Positions 1 to 9,300 of a DNA stretch of 36,840 nt are shown one piece after another (the stretch's first letter is position 1; every line of letters starts with the position of its first letter). A program made the translations under genes and the position numbers. The notes below the pieces were generated by a model. It was not told the DNA's origin. It did not search any database and worked only from the letters and a program-made list of their open reading frames with translations. The DNA is from an uncultured Bacteroidota bacterium (lineage in GTDB: Bacteria; Bacteroidota; Bacteroidia; Chitinophagales; Chitinophagaceae): the NCBI GenBank assembly GCA_903835005.1, contig CAILLK010000045.1:1-36840 (forward strand), read 5' to 3'.

Positions 1-2337
1 AATGGCAGGCGGCGCGGCATTGGTAGTAGCTGTTGTTGTGGTAAAGCAGCCATCTGTCAGTGTATAACTGATGGGCGCTGTGCCTGCCGTTATACCGGTT
101 ATTATTCCTGTTCCGCTCCCCACGCTCATACTCCCCGCACCTGTTGCCCATGTGCCCCCGCTCACACTGTTGCTTAGTGTGCTGGTAGCGCCGGGGCATA
201 CAATGGCCACTCCCGTTATAGGGCCGGGGCTGGTGTTTACAGTTATAATCTTTGTGGCATAGCAGCCGGTAGGCATTGCATAACTGATCACAGCCGGTCC
301 GCTGGCTACCCCGGCTACAATACCAGTACTACCTACTGTTGCCACCAGTATATTATTACTGCTCCATGTGCCGCCACTCACTGTTTCGCTAAGCGGTATC
401 GTCAGCCCGGTGCATACGCTGCCTGGCCCGGTTATGGGTGCAGGCATGATATTAACAGTAAAAGGCGCAGAAACAAAGCAACCTGTAGATAAGGTATAAG
501 TTATAGCTGTTATGCCGGCCGATATACCTGTTACAAAACCGGTGCTGCCTGCTGTTGCAATCCCGCCGGTAGCAGGGCTCCAGATGCCTCCTGTTGTAAA
601 ATCTGTCAGTGCAGTTACTTGCCCGGCACAGATTGAGGTAATGCCATATATAGGCGCAGGTATCGGGTTAACCGTCATATTCTTAGTGGCAAGGCAACCT
701 GTGGCTATTATGGTATTGGTAATCGTTACTGCACCACCCGATATACCTGTTACTATACCTGTCGCGCTGCCAATTGATGCAATGGTACTATTGCTGCTGC
801 TCCATGCACATCCTGGAGTTACATCAGCTAAAGTTGTTGTGCTCCCTGCGCATAGTGCAGCGCTTCCGGTTATTGTGGCTGGCAACGAATTAACAGTTAC
901 AATAACTGTTGTAGTATCTGATGCATAGCCATCGGTTACCTTTACTCTGAATGTATCATACCCTGCATAGGATGTGGCCGGGGTATAATACATTCCGGCT
1001 GGCAGCAAGGTATCTTTCCCTGATGACATTGTATCAACAACTACAACTGTTCCGTGACTCGGCCCTGATACCAGGCTCCAGATCTCATGCTGGCAATAAT
1101 CGGTATCGAATACTGAAAGTAATGTATTAATGGAATCTCCTATGGAGTTTCCACAAACCGACATGCTTTGGGTAGTACCATTTACAAAATAAGGCCGGTG
1201 GTTTACCAGATTGACTGCCCTTATTCTCGTATTATTAAGGTCACTTATATATAAAGTATTATTAATAACTATTAAGCCCTGAGGCCCCCACAGTTCAGCA
1301 GCGGTGGCCGGCCCGCAATCTCCGGTAAAACCAGCTACTCCCGTACCAGCGAAAGTGGAAATAATGCCGGATGTATTTATTTTTCTGACAACATTATTAG
1401 ATTGCTGAGATAAATATAAGTTACCTGTTGCATCTGTAGTTAATCCACTCGTCCTATCAAGGTGTGCGGCCGTGGCAGGGCCACCGTCACCTGTATATCC
1501 AGTTGAACCAGATATTCCGGCAAATGTAGTAATTATGCCCGCTGCATTAATTTTTCTCACTACCTCATTATCCCCTATAAATAAGTTACCAGATCCATCA
1601 GCGTACATACAAAACACATTTGGAGATATTTCGGCCCCGGTAGCTGGCCCGCCATCCCCTGTATAGCCAGCAGTACCGGTACCTGCAATAGTGGTAATAA
1701 TGCCAGAAGCGCTTATTTTCCGTATTTTCCAGTAACCCGGTATATATATATATATATTACCATAAGGGTCAGAAGTTATATTACTGCTGGTGATTAAAAC
1801 AGAATCTGATGATCCAAGGCCTGCGGCTGTGGCCGGCCCGCCATCACCGGTATAGCTGGTAGTGCCATTTCCGGCTATAGTAGTAATAATACCCGTAGTA
1901 TCAACTTTACGTATTCGGTTATTAACCCAGTCGCTGATGTACAGATTGCCTGCCGCATCCGATGTTATTGCTCCTTTACCGGCTATCTCGGCATCAGTAG
2001 CAGGGCCGCCATCTCCGCTGAAGCCCTTTATACCATTTCCTGCATATGTATTTATGATACCCGAATTATTTACCCATCTTATATCGGCGCTCCAACTTGG
2101 TAAGCCCCACCCACCAGTATAATTATAGTCATATTCAAACCCACCTATAAAAAATCCACCTGACTTGTCAGGGGCCAGACTGACTGAATAAAATAGGGAG
2201 GCATAGAGTGCAGGTCCGCCATCTCCCGATTCAGTGGAATACCCATTACCCGCCACAGTGGTAATATTCTGGGCATAGGTATGATTTTGACCCGGTAGAG
2301 CTAAAAACAACATTAGTATTTTCAATAGCCGTTTCAT
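1..2337 (-). CDS. Secreted NHL-repeat and Ig-like-repeat protein, partial (C-terminal end beyond the window)
   Basis: An open frame of 779 codons runs from an ATG at 2337 to base 1 without a stop, so the C-terminal part lies outside. It begins with a signal peptide (MKRLLKILMLFLALPG, hydrophobic, ending near residue 22). Residues about 25-380 hold roughly six NHL-type repeats, each with the pattern TxAGxGxxGxTGDGGPAxxA followed by GNLYIxDxxNNRIRKV, which normally fold into a beta-propeller. A cadherin/HYR-like linker follows (YTPATSYAGYDTFRVKVTDG). From about residue 476 onwards there are at least four ~73-residue bacterial Ig-like repeats (VCxG...GGxWSSxN...TGxVTGxxAG...GC). This layout is typical of Bacteroidota surface or T9SS-exported proteins, and a sorting domain is expected beyond the left edge, but that is inference. 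The exact function is unknown. Confidence 0.9.
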   Translation of the reverse strand, partial: MKRLLKILMLFLALPGQNHTYAQNITTVAGNGYSTESGDGGPALYASLFYSVSLAPDKSGGFFIGGFEYDYNYTGGWGLPSWSADIRWVNNSGIINTYAGNGIKGFSGDGGPATDAEIAGKGAITSDAAGNLYISDWVNNRIRKVDTTGIITTIAGNGTTSYTGDGGPATAAGLGSSDSVLITSSNITSDPYGNIYIYIPGYWKIRKISASGIITTIAGTGTAGYTGDGGPATGAEISPNVFCMYADGSGNLFIGDNEVVRKINAAGIITTFAGISGSTGYTGDGGPATAAHLDRTSGLTTDATGNLYLSQQSNNVVRKINTSGIISTFAGTGVAGFTGDCGPATAAELWGPQGLIVINNTLYISDLNNTRIRAVNLVNHRPYFVNGTTQSMSVCGNSIGDSINTLLSVFDTDYCQHEIWSLVSGPSHGTVVVVDTMSSGKDTLLPAGMYYTPATSYAGYDTFRVKVTDGYASDTTTVIVTVNSLPATITGSAALCAGSTTTLADVTPGCAWSSSNSTIASIGSATGIVTGISGGAVTITNTIIATGCLATKNMTVNPIPAPIYGITSICAGQVTALTDFTTGGIWSPATGGIATAGSTGFVTGISAGITAITYTLSTGCFVSAPFTVNIMPAPITGPGSVCTGLTIPLSETVSGGTWSSNNILVATVGSTGIVAGVASGPAVISYAMPTGCYATKIITVNTSPGPITGVAIVCPGATSTLSNSVSGGTWATGAGSMSVGSGTGIITGITAGTAPISYTLTDGCFTTTTATTNAAPPAI

Positions 2338-2375
2338 AGCTGTCAGTTTAAAAAATTAAAGCATAATACCTTATT

Positions 2376-2406
2376 CAAAGATAATCTTTCGCATGTAAAA
2401 AACAAA
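2376..2406 (-). promoter_or_regulatory. Bacteroidota-type promoter for the NHL/Ig-like gene
   Basis: On the minus strand TTTG (2403-2406) is followed after exactly 19 bases by TATCTTTG (2376-2383). This is a perfect match to the Bacteroidota consensus TTTG-N19-TAnnTTTG. Transcription would start near 2369 and give a leader of about 30 nt before the ATG at 2337. Confidence 0.75.
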
Positions 2407-3171
2407 ATTTTTAAGCCTGCACCGATTCTCCTCCAGTCGCAGCCGTTGTCTCTCCATCGCAAAGCCATATTGTGCGCCAGCGGAGGCACATCAGGGTACT
2501 ATAACCAAAGCCATGCTCAAAACCCAGCTACACCGCATCCATCGCGGCGAGTCCTGTGAAAAACAGAGACGAGCCTGCAACATGAAAAAATTACTGTTGT
2601 TCAAAATCTCGTCTGGCGCAGGTCTTTAGCAAAGCCTTGTGCGAAGCGGACCTGTGTCTTGCCAATTTAGCCAGTTTGCAACTGGCATCTCCAACTTCAA
2701 AATAAATATGCTAAATATTTAGGAATTTCCAATTATTCATTTTACCTTTGTCCCAAATTTAACCAATAATTTCAACTTATTTATCTATGAAACAATCATT
2801 ATTTCATCCTGAGTAAATAGAAGGGCTTTTTGCCTGTTCAGGCATCAGGCACACAAACATTCTCGCTAATTTAGGCTATTGAAAATCGCATATTTTTATT
2901 ACCATTATACATCTGAACACATTTTCACATTAATCAGCAGGATAAAATGGGATAAAATGAGAAAATCGTAAATTATTTTATATCAGCCACCAACAAGGGT
3001 TTCAGCGCTTATCATTATCTCATCGCGTGTCTTTGAGGAAATGGGATAACCTTACAAAACGCCTTTTGCCGGGAGTTTCCGGCACTTTAAAAGCACCGGT
3101 AAATTAACTATTATCCCCGGCAATGCCCATTTATTTTTACTCTGAAACAGGGCTCGTTTTGCCACTAAACT
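2407..3171. other. Non-coding stretch with REP-like inverted repeats
   Basis: No convincing gene was found here. Two inverted repeats stand out: a 7-bp stem GCCAGTT/AACTGGC with loop TGC at 2670-2686, and CAGGTC/GACCTG with arms at 2619-2624 and 2649-2654. They lie close together and resemble dispersed intergenic palindromes of Bacteroidota genomes. Whether they recur elsewhere in this genome cannot be judged from the window. Confidence 0.4.
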
Positions 3172-4077
3172 TTAATTCCTGTACCACGCATATTTTGCAT
3201 ATATCATCGGGCACAGCAGCGGCGAATAATTAAACCGCCATTGGGTATCAAATGCATCGCGATGATACATGTATTTTATGCCGTTCTTTTTCCAGGTATT
3301 CCGGGTCAGGCCCATTACCTGCCCGTTGTGCCCGTCTACCTCAGTATGTTTTACAGACTGCATTCCTTTGTCATTATTGCCATGCCCGCCTATCCACTCC
3401 ACCGATACAAAAACACCATCATTCACAGCTATCCTTTTATCACTCAGGTCGGCCTTTACCCACTCATTGCCTGTAGTGGCATGCACAATCAGATTGCTGT
3501 CGGTAAGTTCTTCAGCAGGCAGATTGGTAGCCGAGTCTTTAGTGTAGATGTGCACCCTGAATTTAGAATCCGGAATCCCTTCATCTGTTATATATATGTA
3601 CACCTCTTTCAGAAAACCTTTCTTTGCTTTATCAGCCTTCAGGAACGCGGCGTCCTCTTCACCATATTTCTGGTAGCAATCGCCCACATGTTTCGATTTC
3701 CTTTTGCCTATCCATGCCGACTTTGATTTACCTTCCTTATCGCTGATTACCACTTCTTTCAGACTCGAAAATTCTTTGTGCAGCGATACCAGTAAAGTAT
3801 CATTGGTAAAGTCGGTAGCCTTCAATTCCAGTTTGGTATAACCCAGGCAATAGAATATAAAGGTCCTGGCAGAGTCGGCATTGGCCGAGAATGAAAACCT
3901 GCCGTTTTCATCTGTATATACCCCTTCATTCCGGTCTTTTACCTTAACTATGCAGAATGGTATCCCCATCCGGGTATCCTTATCAATAACCCTTCCGTAG
4001 AACGGCCGCTCCTGCGAAAAAACATTCAATGTAAAAAGGCAGGCAATTATAAACAGACAAATCCTCATAAAAAGCAT
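3172..4077 (-). CDS. Carboxypeptidase-regulatory-like domain surface protein
   Basis: A 301-aa protein with a signal peptide (hydrophobic stretch ICLFIIACLFTLNVFS, cleavage near SQ-E). Residues about 24-110 form a carboxypeptidase D regulatory-like (CarbopepD_reg_2) beta-sandwich: GRVIDKDTRMGIPFCIVKV, TDENGRFSF, and the final VVISDK that commonly closes this domain in TonB-dependent transporters. Here no TonB plug or barrel follows. Instead there is a ~180-residue C-terminal domain rich in beta strands (FRVHIYTKD, GVFVSVEWIGG). The protein is probably periplasmic or outer-membrane associated; its ligand is unknown. The ATG at 4068 (MRICLF) is an alternative start. The gene stands alone, and the ~270 bp upstream show no clear consensus promoter. 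Confidence 0.8.
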   Translation of the reverse strand: MLFMRICLFIIACLFTLNVFSQERPFYGRVIDKDTRMGIPFCIVKVKDRNEGVYTDENGRFSFSANADSARTFIFYCLGYTKLELKATDFTNDTLLVSLHKEFSSLKEVVISDKEGKSKSAWIGKRKSKHVGDCYQKYGEEDAAFLKADKAKKGFLKEVYIYITDEGIPDSKFRVHIYTKDSATNLPAEELTDSNLIVHATTGNEWVKADLSDKRIAVNDGVFVSVEWIGGHGNNDKGMQSVKHTEVDGHNGQVMGLTRNTWKKNGIKYMYHRDAFDTQWRFNYSPLLCPMIYAKYAWYRN

Positions 4078-4344
4078 TTTGGGATGAGCACCACATGAAA
4101 ACGTATTAATGCCCGGAAACGGGTAAAAATCTCACTGCTGTAAAAATATACATTATGGCCGGAATTGAGGAAACTGAATTTATGCTTGGTAACTTATAAA
4201 GGATAATCATTACAGCCTATGAAGGCAAAAATAGTATCCGGGTTAATTATTGCACCTCACCAATGAGCTGAAATACAGCATAAACAGGGTACTCAAACAA
4301 GATTTTACTTATCTTCGGATTGAAATTTGAATTTCATTCTAATA

Positions 4345-4746
4345 ATGGCAGCACGCGATACACGCTGGATACAGCGGTTTGATCATTTTAAAAATGCGTT
4401 TCAGACAATCGAAGCAGTATTGCCTCTTTTTGCTCAAATGACAGAACTGGAAAAAGACGGCCTAATTCAACGATTTGAAATTACATTTGATCTTTCATGG
4501 AAGGTAATGCAGGATTACCTTAAAGAAGCCGGATACGCTGATATAAAAGGCCCGAGAGCCTGCATAAAGCAAATGGCTCAGGATAATCATCTGGATGGAT
4601 TTTACTGGGAAGAAATGCTGAACGCCCGTAATGAACTGAGCCATGTGTATGATGAATCCGGGAGCCGGAATTACCTTGATAAAATCGTGAACGATTATAC
4701 TCCTGTTTTCAAAGCATTCAGTTTAAAAATGGCACAAAAAATATGA
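4345..4746 (+). CDS. HEPN-domain protein, nucleotidyltransferase partner (HepT / HI0074-like)
   Basis: A 133-aa all-helical protein of the HI0074 nucleotidyltransferase substrate-binding family. R95-N-E-L-S-H100-V-Y102 matches the HEPN motif RX4HXY. In HepT proteins these residues form an RNase active site and the tyrosine is modified by the partner. The downstream nucleotidyltransferase overlaps by 4 bp (ATGA), so translation is likely coupled. The ATG at 4345 is chosen; an in-frame TTG 18 nt upstream adds MNFILI but lacks support. A weak -7 element (TATCTTCG, 4310-4317) lies upstream. Such pairs act as HepT-MntA type VII toxin-antitoxin modules: the HEPN protein would be the toxin and the nucleotidyltransferase the antitoxin. 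That role is inferred from the family; the motif itself is visible. Confidence 0.88.
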   Translation: MAARDTRWIQRFDHFKNAFQTIEAVLPLFAQMTELEKDGLIQRFEITFDLSWKVMQDYLKEAGYADIKGPRACIKQMAQDNHLDGFYWEEMLNARNELSHVYDESGSRNYLDKIVNDYTPVFKAFSLKMAQKI

Positions 4747-5069
4747 TCACCTACACTACCAATGTACATGGCCTCAGACAAAAGGATATGGATTATATGA
4801 TCCGTTTGTTTGCTGGTATTCCGGCTATCGAAAAGGTACTGCTATTTGGCAGCAGGGCAACCGGTAATTTCGAAAGAGGGTCGGACGTTGATTTGGCTAT
4901 TGTGGGTGAAAAGGTTTCTACCAGAGAGATTTCCCGCATACATTTTCTGCTTGAGGAGGAGAGCCCGACATTGCTGGGTTTTGATGTAGTGCATTATGAT
5001 AAACTGAAAAATGAGGCACTGAAACGGGAGATTGAACAAAACAGTATTGTTATTTATCAGATAAATTAA
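4743..5069 (+). CDS. MntA-like minimal nucleotidyltransferase (antitoxin partner)
   Basis: A 108-aa minimal nucleotidyltransferase of the pol-beta superfamily. The signature G36-S37-R...S-D48-V-D50 follows the canonical GS-X10-DXD spacing, and a third acidic residue (D81 in GFDVVHYD) is in the expected place. The active site therefore looks intact. In characterised MntA/HepT pairs the enzyme AMPylates the tyrosine of the RX4HXY motif of the HEPN toxin and so inactivates it. The start codon overlaps the stop of the HEPN gene, a typical translationally coupled pair. Ending YQIN fits the usual ~100-110 aa family length. Confidence 0.88.
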   Translation: MITYTTNVHGLRQKDMDYMIRLFAGIPAIEKVLLFGSRATGNFERGSDVDLAIVGEKVSTREISRIHFLLEEESPTLLGFDVVHYDKLKNEALKREIEQNSIVIYQIN

Positions 5070-5511
5070 TGCCAATTCTGAAAAACAGCTCAAATATTGT
5101 ATGTGTTCAGACTTTCTGGTTTAGACTAAATAAACTACAACTTAATCAGATCATCTGTAGCCTTGTTGTAGAAATTATAACCGGTAAGCAGCGAGTTGTA
5201 CACAAAAAAAATTTGACAACTTTTTAAAAGTTGCTGTAGTTTTTATTTAAATTCTCTTAAACACGCTACAGTAAAGGTTTACAGCCTGCACTTCAAAACA
5301 AAATTTCTGACTAAGTACAACATAGGTACAACGTTCACCCGTTTTTCATAGTCTGAAATGACCCGATAAAAGACTGAAATGAACTCATGTGGTTTAATCT
5401 GGCGAAAGTTACTGAAAATTTTACCAATGTAAAATAGACGCTCAGTTTCACTGGTGATCTTCAATTCTCAGGCCTTAAATTTCTTAACTTCAAAATACCG
5501 TTTTTTAGCTG
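5070..5511. other. AT-rich intergenic region with a palindrome
   Basis: No gene is supported. A perfect inverted repeat CAACTTTT-T-AAAAGTTG lies at 5217-5233. It could be an operator or a weak terminator for the HEPN pair. A short minus-strand open frame at 5279-5464 has no recognisable domain and is not called. Confidence 0.4.
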
Positions 5512-5541
5512 TTGTATAAATCATATTAAATTTCTACTTTG
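5512..5541 (+). promoter_or_regulatory. Candidate promoter of the small HTH operon
   Basis: TTG at 5512-5514 is followed after 20 bases by TACTTTG at 5535-5541, close to the Bacteroidota consensus. It lies about 20 bp before the ATG at 5561, giving a very short leader. Confidence 0.45.
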
Positions 5542-5560
5542 CCACTTTAATTCTGTTCTC

Positions 5561-5830
5561 ATGGAAGTTATCTGTTTACACGACGAGGCGTTTTTTGCAA
5601 TGATTGAGCGGGTTGTAGAACGCATCAAGGACAAACAAACCATTAAAGCCGATCTATGGCTTAATGGTGAGGAAACAATGCAAATCCTACGGATAACCAG
5701 CAAAACCACTTTGCAAAAACTTCGTGACGAAGGTAAAATCCGGTTCTCACAGCCGGAGAAAAAAATTATCCTTTATGATGCAGCTTCCATCTATGAATAT
5801 CTTAACCAAAATGTAAAAGAAACCTTTTAG
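5561..5830 (+). CDS. Small helix-turn-helix protein (excisionase/MerR-like, HTH_17)
   Basis: An 89-aa protein. An N-terminal helix of about 30 residues (FFAMIERVVERIKDK) precedes a winged HTH spanning about residues 33-82: WLNGEETMQILRIT, then SKTTLQKLRDEGKIRF, and a wing ending KIILYDAASIYEYL. This is the common Bacteroidota mobile-element form of the HTH_17 family, related to excisionases. It may regulate excision or transcription of the element, or bind its origin. The next gene begins 2 bp downstream, so they form an operon. Confidence 0.8.
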   Translation: MEVICLHDEAFFAMIERVVERIKDKQTIKADLWLNGEETMQILRITSKTTLQKLRDEGKIRFSQPEKKIILYDAASIYEYLNQNVKETF

Positions 5831-5832
5831 CT

Positions 5833-6312
5833 ATGAACGAACAGGAAAAACAATTCAAAGACGGTTTTAATCATGGCTATTTATTAGCCAAGCACGAACC
5901 AGAATTAATAGGGGCAATATTAGACGCTTCCCATTCATCCAAATCAATGAGTGAATATGCCTATGGGCTTTCTGCCGGACATGATGTTTATCATGTGGAA
6001 ATGATGATTGACCAGAACCGTAAAGACATTGGCTTGCAGCCTGAAAAAAAGGTTATTCCAGAGAACAGCAAAAAATTAGTTCCTGACTTTCAGAAAGGTT
6101 TCAACAGCGGTTATATCCTTTCCAAATATGAACCCAAGCTAACTAAACAACTTTTCAAGATCGCTCACCAAAATCCAAGTGAATATTATAAAGGGCTTGT
6201 TTCCGGGAAGCAAGAGCATGAAATGGAAAAAATGAAAGGACGTTTAAAAGGAGTTACAAAAAATAACCCAGCAGCAAAAGGCAAGAATATAGAAAAAGGC
6301 AGGGGAAAATAA
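5833..6312 (+). CDS. Hypothetical protein with an internal duplication
   Basis: A 159-aa protein in an operon with the HTH gene. It consists of two copies of one ~47-residue unit, at about residues 8-55 and 86-132. Both share the pattern F-xx-GFN-x-GY-xLxK-x-EPxL near the start and a Y-xx-GLxxG near the end. Linker and tail are lysine rich (final GKNIEKGRGK). No membrane segment or known enzyme motif is visible. The duplication suggests a pseudo-symmetric fold or two binding sites. Function unknown; the position beside a regulator suggests an element housekeeping role. The 3' end runs straight into a strong terminator. Confidence 0.75.
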   Translation: MNEQEKQFKDGFNHGYLLAKHEPELIGAILDASHSSKSMSEYAYGLSAGHDVYHVEMMIDQNRKDIGLQPEKKVIPENSKKLVPDFQKGFNSGYILSKYEPKLTKQLFKIAHQNPSEYYKGLVSGKQEHEMEKMKGRLKGVTKNNPAAKGKNIEKGRGK

Positions 6313-6316
6313 GTAT

Positions 6317-6355
6317 AATAAAACACCTCATCTTTTCCAGATAAGGTGTTTTATT
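6317..6355. terminator. Bidirectional intrinsic terminator
   Basis: A perfect 12-bp stem (AATAAAACACCT at 6317-6328, AGGTGTTTTATT at 6344-6355) has A-rich and T-rich outer ends. It separates two convergent transcription units: the HTH operon (plus) and the T9SS cargo genes (minus), and can serve both. Confidence 0.85.
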
Positions 6356-6391
6356 AAAATAGCCGTTATTTTAGTTATTATCAGTGTTGAT

Positions 6392-9300
6392 TTATTTAAT
6401 TACTACCAGTTTCCCTTTGCTAATTATACCCTTATCACTGCTTGCCTGGTATAAATATACTCCTGCTGCTAAATTACGGGAATCCCAATAAACGTTGCCA
6501 GATTTTCCAACCATTTCTATTTGCGTTATTGCTTCACCCATAATATTGCTGATGACAATTTTCATATTTCCGCCTGCATCTGGAACATTGTAAGAAAATG
6601 TAACAACTCCACTGGTAGGGTTAGGGTATGCTGAAAACTGATTGTTTCCAGACCCAATGTTGGTTATTGGCGGTGGCGTATTTGTTCCACTTACGCCATG
6701 TTTACCACCCGACAATGATACGGAAACACACGGATAAAATGTGTAGTTTGTATTTGTCGGATTTACTAAAGCCGTAATTCCATTTATCATAACCAAACCT
6801 GAATTGTAGGTAAATGCAGGTGTACTTGAAGTATCCAAAGATGCAATTTCCGAACTGTTCAGGCTGTAAAGGTTTCCACCTGCGCTTTCTGCATCATAAA
6901 TTGCATTCCACACTTTCCCGTAGGTAATATATGCCGCTGTATCGGGCGATGAACCTGCTGGCAAAGAATTGCCTATGTTGTTAAATATATTATTGGCATC
7001 ATCTGGTCCATTCCTGAAGTTATGATAACCTACCCTGTCATAGCTTGCCCATAATTCTCCTGTGTTCTGCAGCCAGGTATCAATACTGTCTAAACCCAGA
7101 TAAATCGTATTACTATCGAGCAAATAATATACGCTTGTGCTGTCAGTGCATATCCCAGACCACGTGCTGTCTGCCGTTATGGTCAAATTGGTATCAATTG
7201 GCGTTTTAAGGGCAAGCAGTATGGTGGTTGCTTCATTAGCCATACTTGCTATCGTTCCATTCATAGCCACCTCAAGATTTGTCCTTCTCGTTGTGTTTGT
7301 CGATGCGGCAATCAATGTGTCAAAATCTGCTGTAGAGAAATTGTATTCTGCCTGCATTATAGGAAGAAAATAGCCTTTACGCAGATCATCAGGGTTTTGT
7401 TTCAGCAATTGTAACATAGAGTAATACGGCAGTTTCGACAAGCTGCCGACAGATTCCAATGCAGCTACTGAGATATACGGTGATCCGTTACTAAGTGTCG
7501 AATATAGTGTCGAAGTGTCGCGGCTCCCGTTGATAACGTTAATCATTGAATCAGTATTGCCGAAATCAATAAGGCTGTTATATACCGCAATTGAATCCTG
7601 ATAGGCTGTTCTGTTATTGTAGAAATTCTGTTTGTGTCCGGTTAACCCCAATGGTTCAATTGTTACCCCTCCCCAGTAAGGTGCAGGGAACATTGAGAAA
7701 CTTGAAGGGCATGAATTGCTTGAATCAGTGGCATGTAAATAAATATTTCCTGATAACGGAGGAGTGATGGGAGCACAAGTATGAAAGGGGTATTCGGCTG
7801 TAACGCCGCTATTGTAATAATAATCAATGTTCGCGCCGTAATTACAGATATTTTCCGTTGATAGCGTTGAAAAAGTATTTGCAGCCGAAGTGAAAGTTGT
7901 AGAACCTGGTATCGGTGTACCCTGAGTAACAGATATACCACCGTATGAAGCAAGCGGTAAGCCGGAACTGTTTACATAAATATCACAGCTGTTATCTAAG
8001 AAATTATTGCAAAATATCTTCAACCCTTTGCCTGCTTGATGGGGCATTCCGTAATCATTATTTATTCCCGTGGTATATACGCCATAGGTGAGGGTGTCAA
8101 AACTATTCCGGTATACGGTATTGGTAAATCCTCCGGTATTAGATACTACGGTGCCGAAATTATACCAGTCAGATAGTGATAAATTTGGCTTCCCAATAAA
8201 ATTATTACCTTCCATCTTGAATTGCGGGCAGGCCTGCAGAAGGATACCAATATTTTGATAGCAACCGGTAAAGGCAGGTGAGCTAACATCTCCAACACTT
8301 AAACCATGCCCCACAGCAAAATTGCACCTTGTCGTAGTAACATCACTAAACGTGGCTACATTAACGCCAACTGACACAGAATCGAAATCCGCATTATCAA
8401 TATTTGGTGCAAGCCCTGGCTGAAATAATCCATGTATCATTATCGCATTGGTAAATCCACAAAAACGTGAACGGATTGAAGGTGTGAGACAAAGATATAG
8501 GGGACTACTTGAAGGACAGGCCGCACTAACATAGAAGTCTGAATTCACCGCATCTATGGCTTCTCCGATAAGTCTGCTAATGGCAAAAGTGTCCCGATTG
8601 AGGAACTGGCAGCCTGAGAACGTAACTCCTTCAACACTATGCAGGTTCACCATATTTTCCAAAGTAAAGCCAGGGGTATTTCCTTTGTAATTATTGTCCT
8701 GCAAAAAGACACACTGGACAAAGGTAGATAAGTTATGTTGTAGTGTTGCGCCATGCCAGTTATCGTAGGCATCAAAGTCGGCATCACTGACATTATCAAC
8801 AAAATAACTGCCATTTGCCTGAATAATGCCTCCATCTGTACTCCATACTACATCTACATCACTATTTCGTACACCAGTTACCGCATGTTGAATAGTGCTG
8901 CCTCCTTCTATCGTTACCCAGCCTTGATTGATGGCACTCTGCGGCAACCAACATGTTCCCCGTGCTTCTATTCCCTTCCACCAGCAAAAATTACAACTGT
9001 TTGTAATCTCGGCGTGGTTCACAATCAGGTGGCCTCCCGGCTCCACTGCGATCACCCCCATGCGAGGCATATGAATAGTATCATTAGTAATTATTAATGT
9101 GCCACCTGCCATTACGGTAACTGAATTTTCTAACCACATATTCTGGTTCCAAGTTGTAGAGTCTGTGATCACAGTAGTAGCTGTATCTGGCAACGGAGTA
9201 ATGTTTCCGACAGGTGTTTCCCAGATACCCCTGCCGTAAGTAGCTACCCGTAGTTTTCCAGCACAGTAATTCATCTCCATATCCATTACTATGCAAGCAG

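Noticed and set aside
3241..3726. 161-codon plus-strand frame
   Set aside because: It lies entirely antisense to the CarbopepD-like gene, whose translation has a clear signal peptide and domain; composition is that of a shadow frame.
5279..5464. 61-codon minus-strand frame with a Tyr/Phe-rich product
   Set aside because: No recognisable domain. Vague similarity to RteC-type C-termini was considered but cannot be supported.
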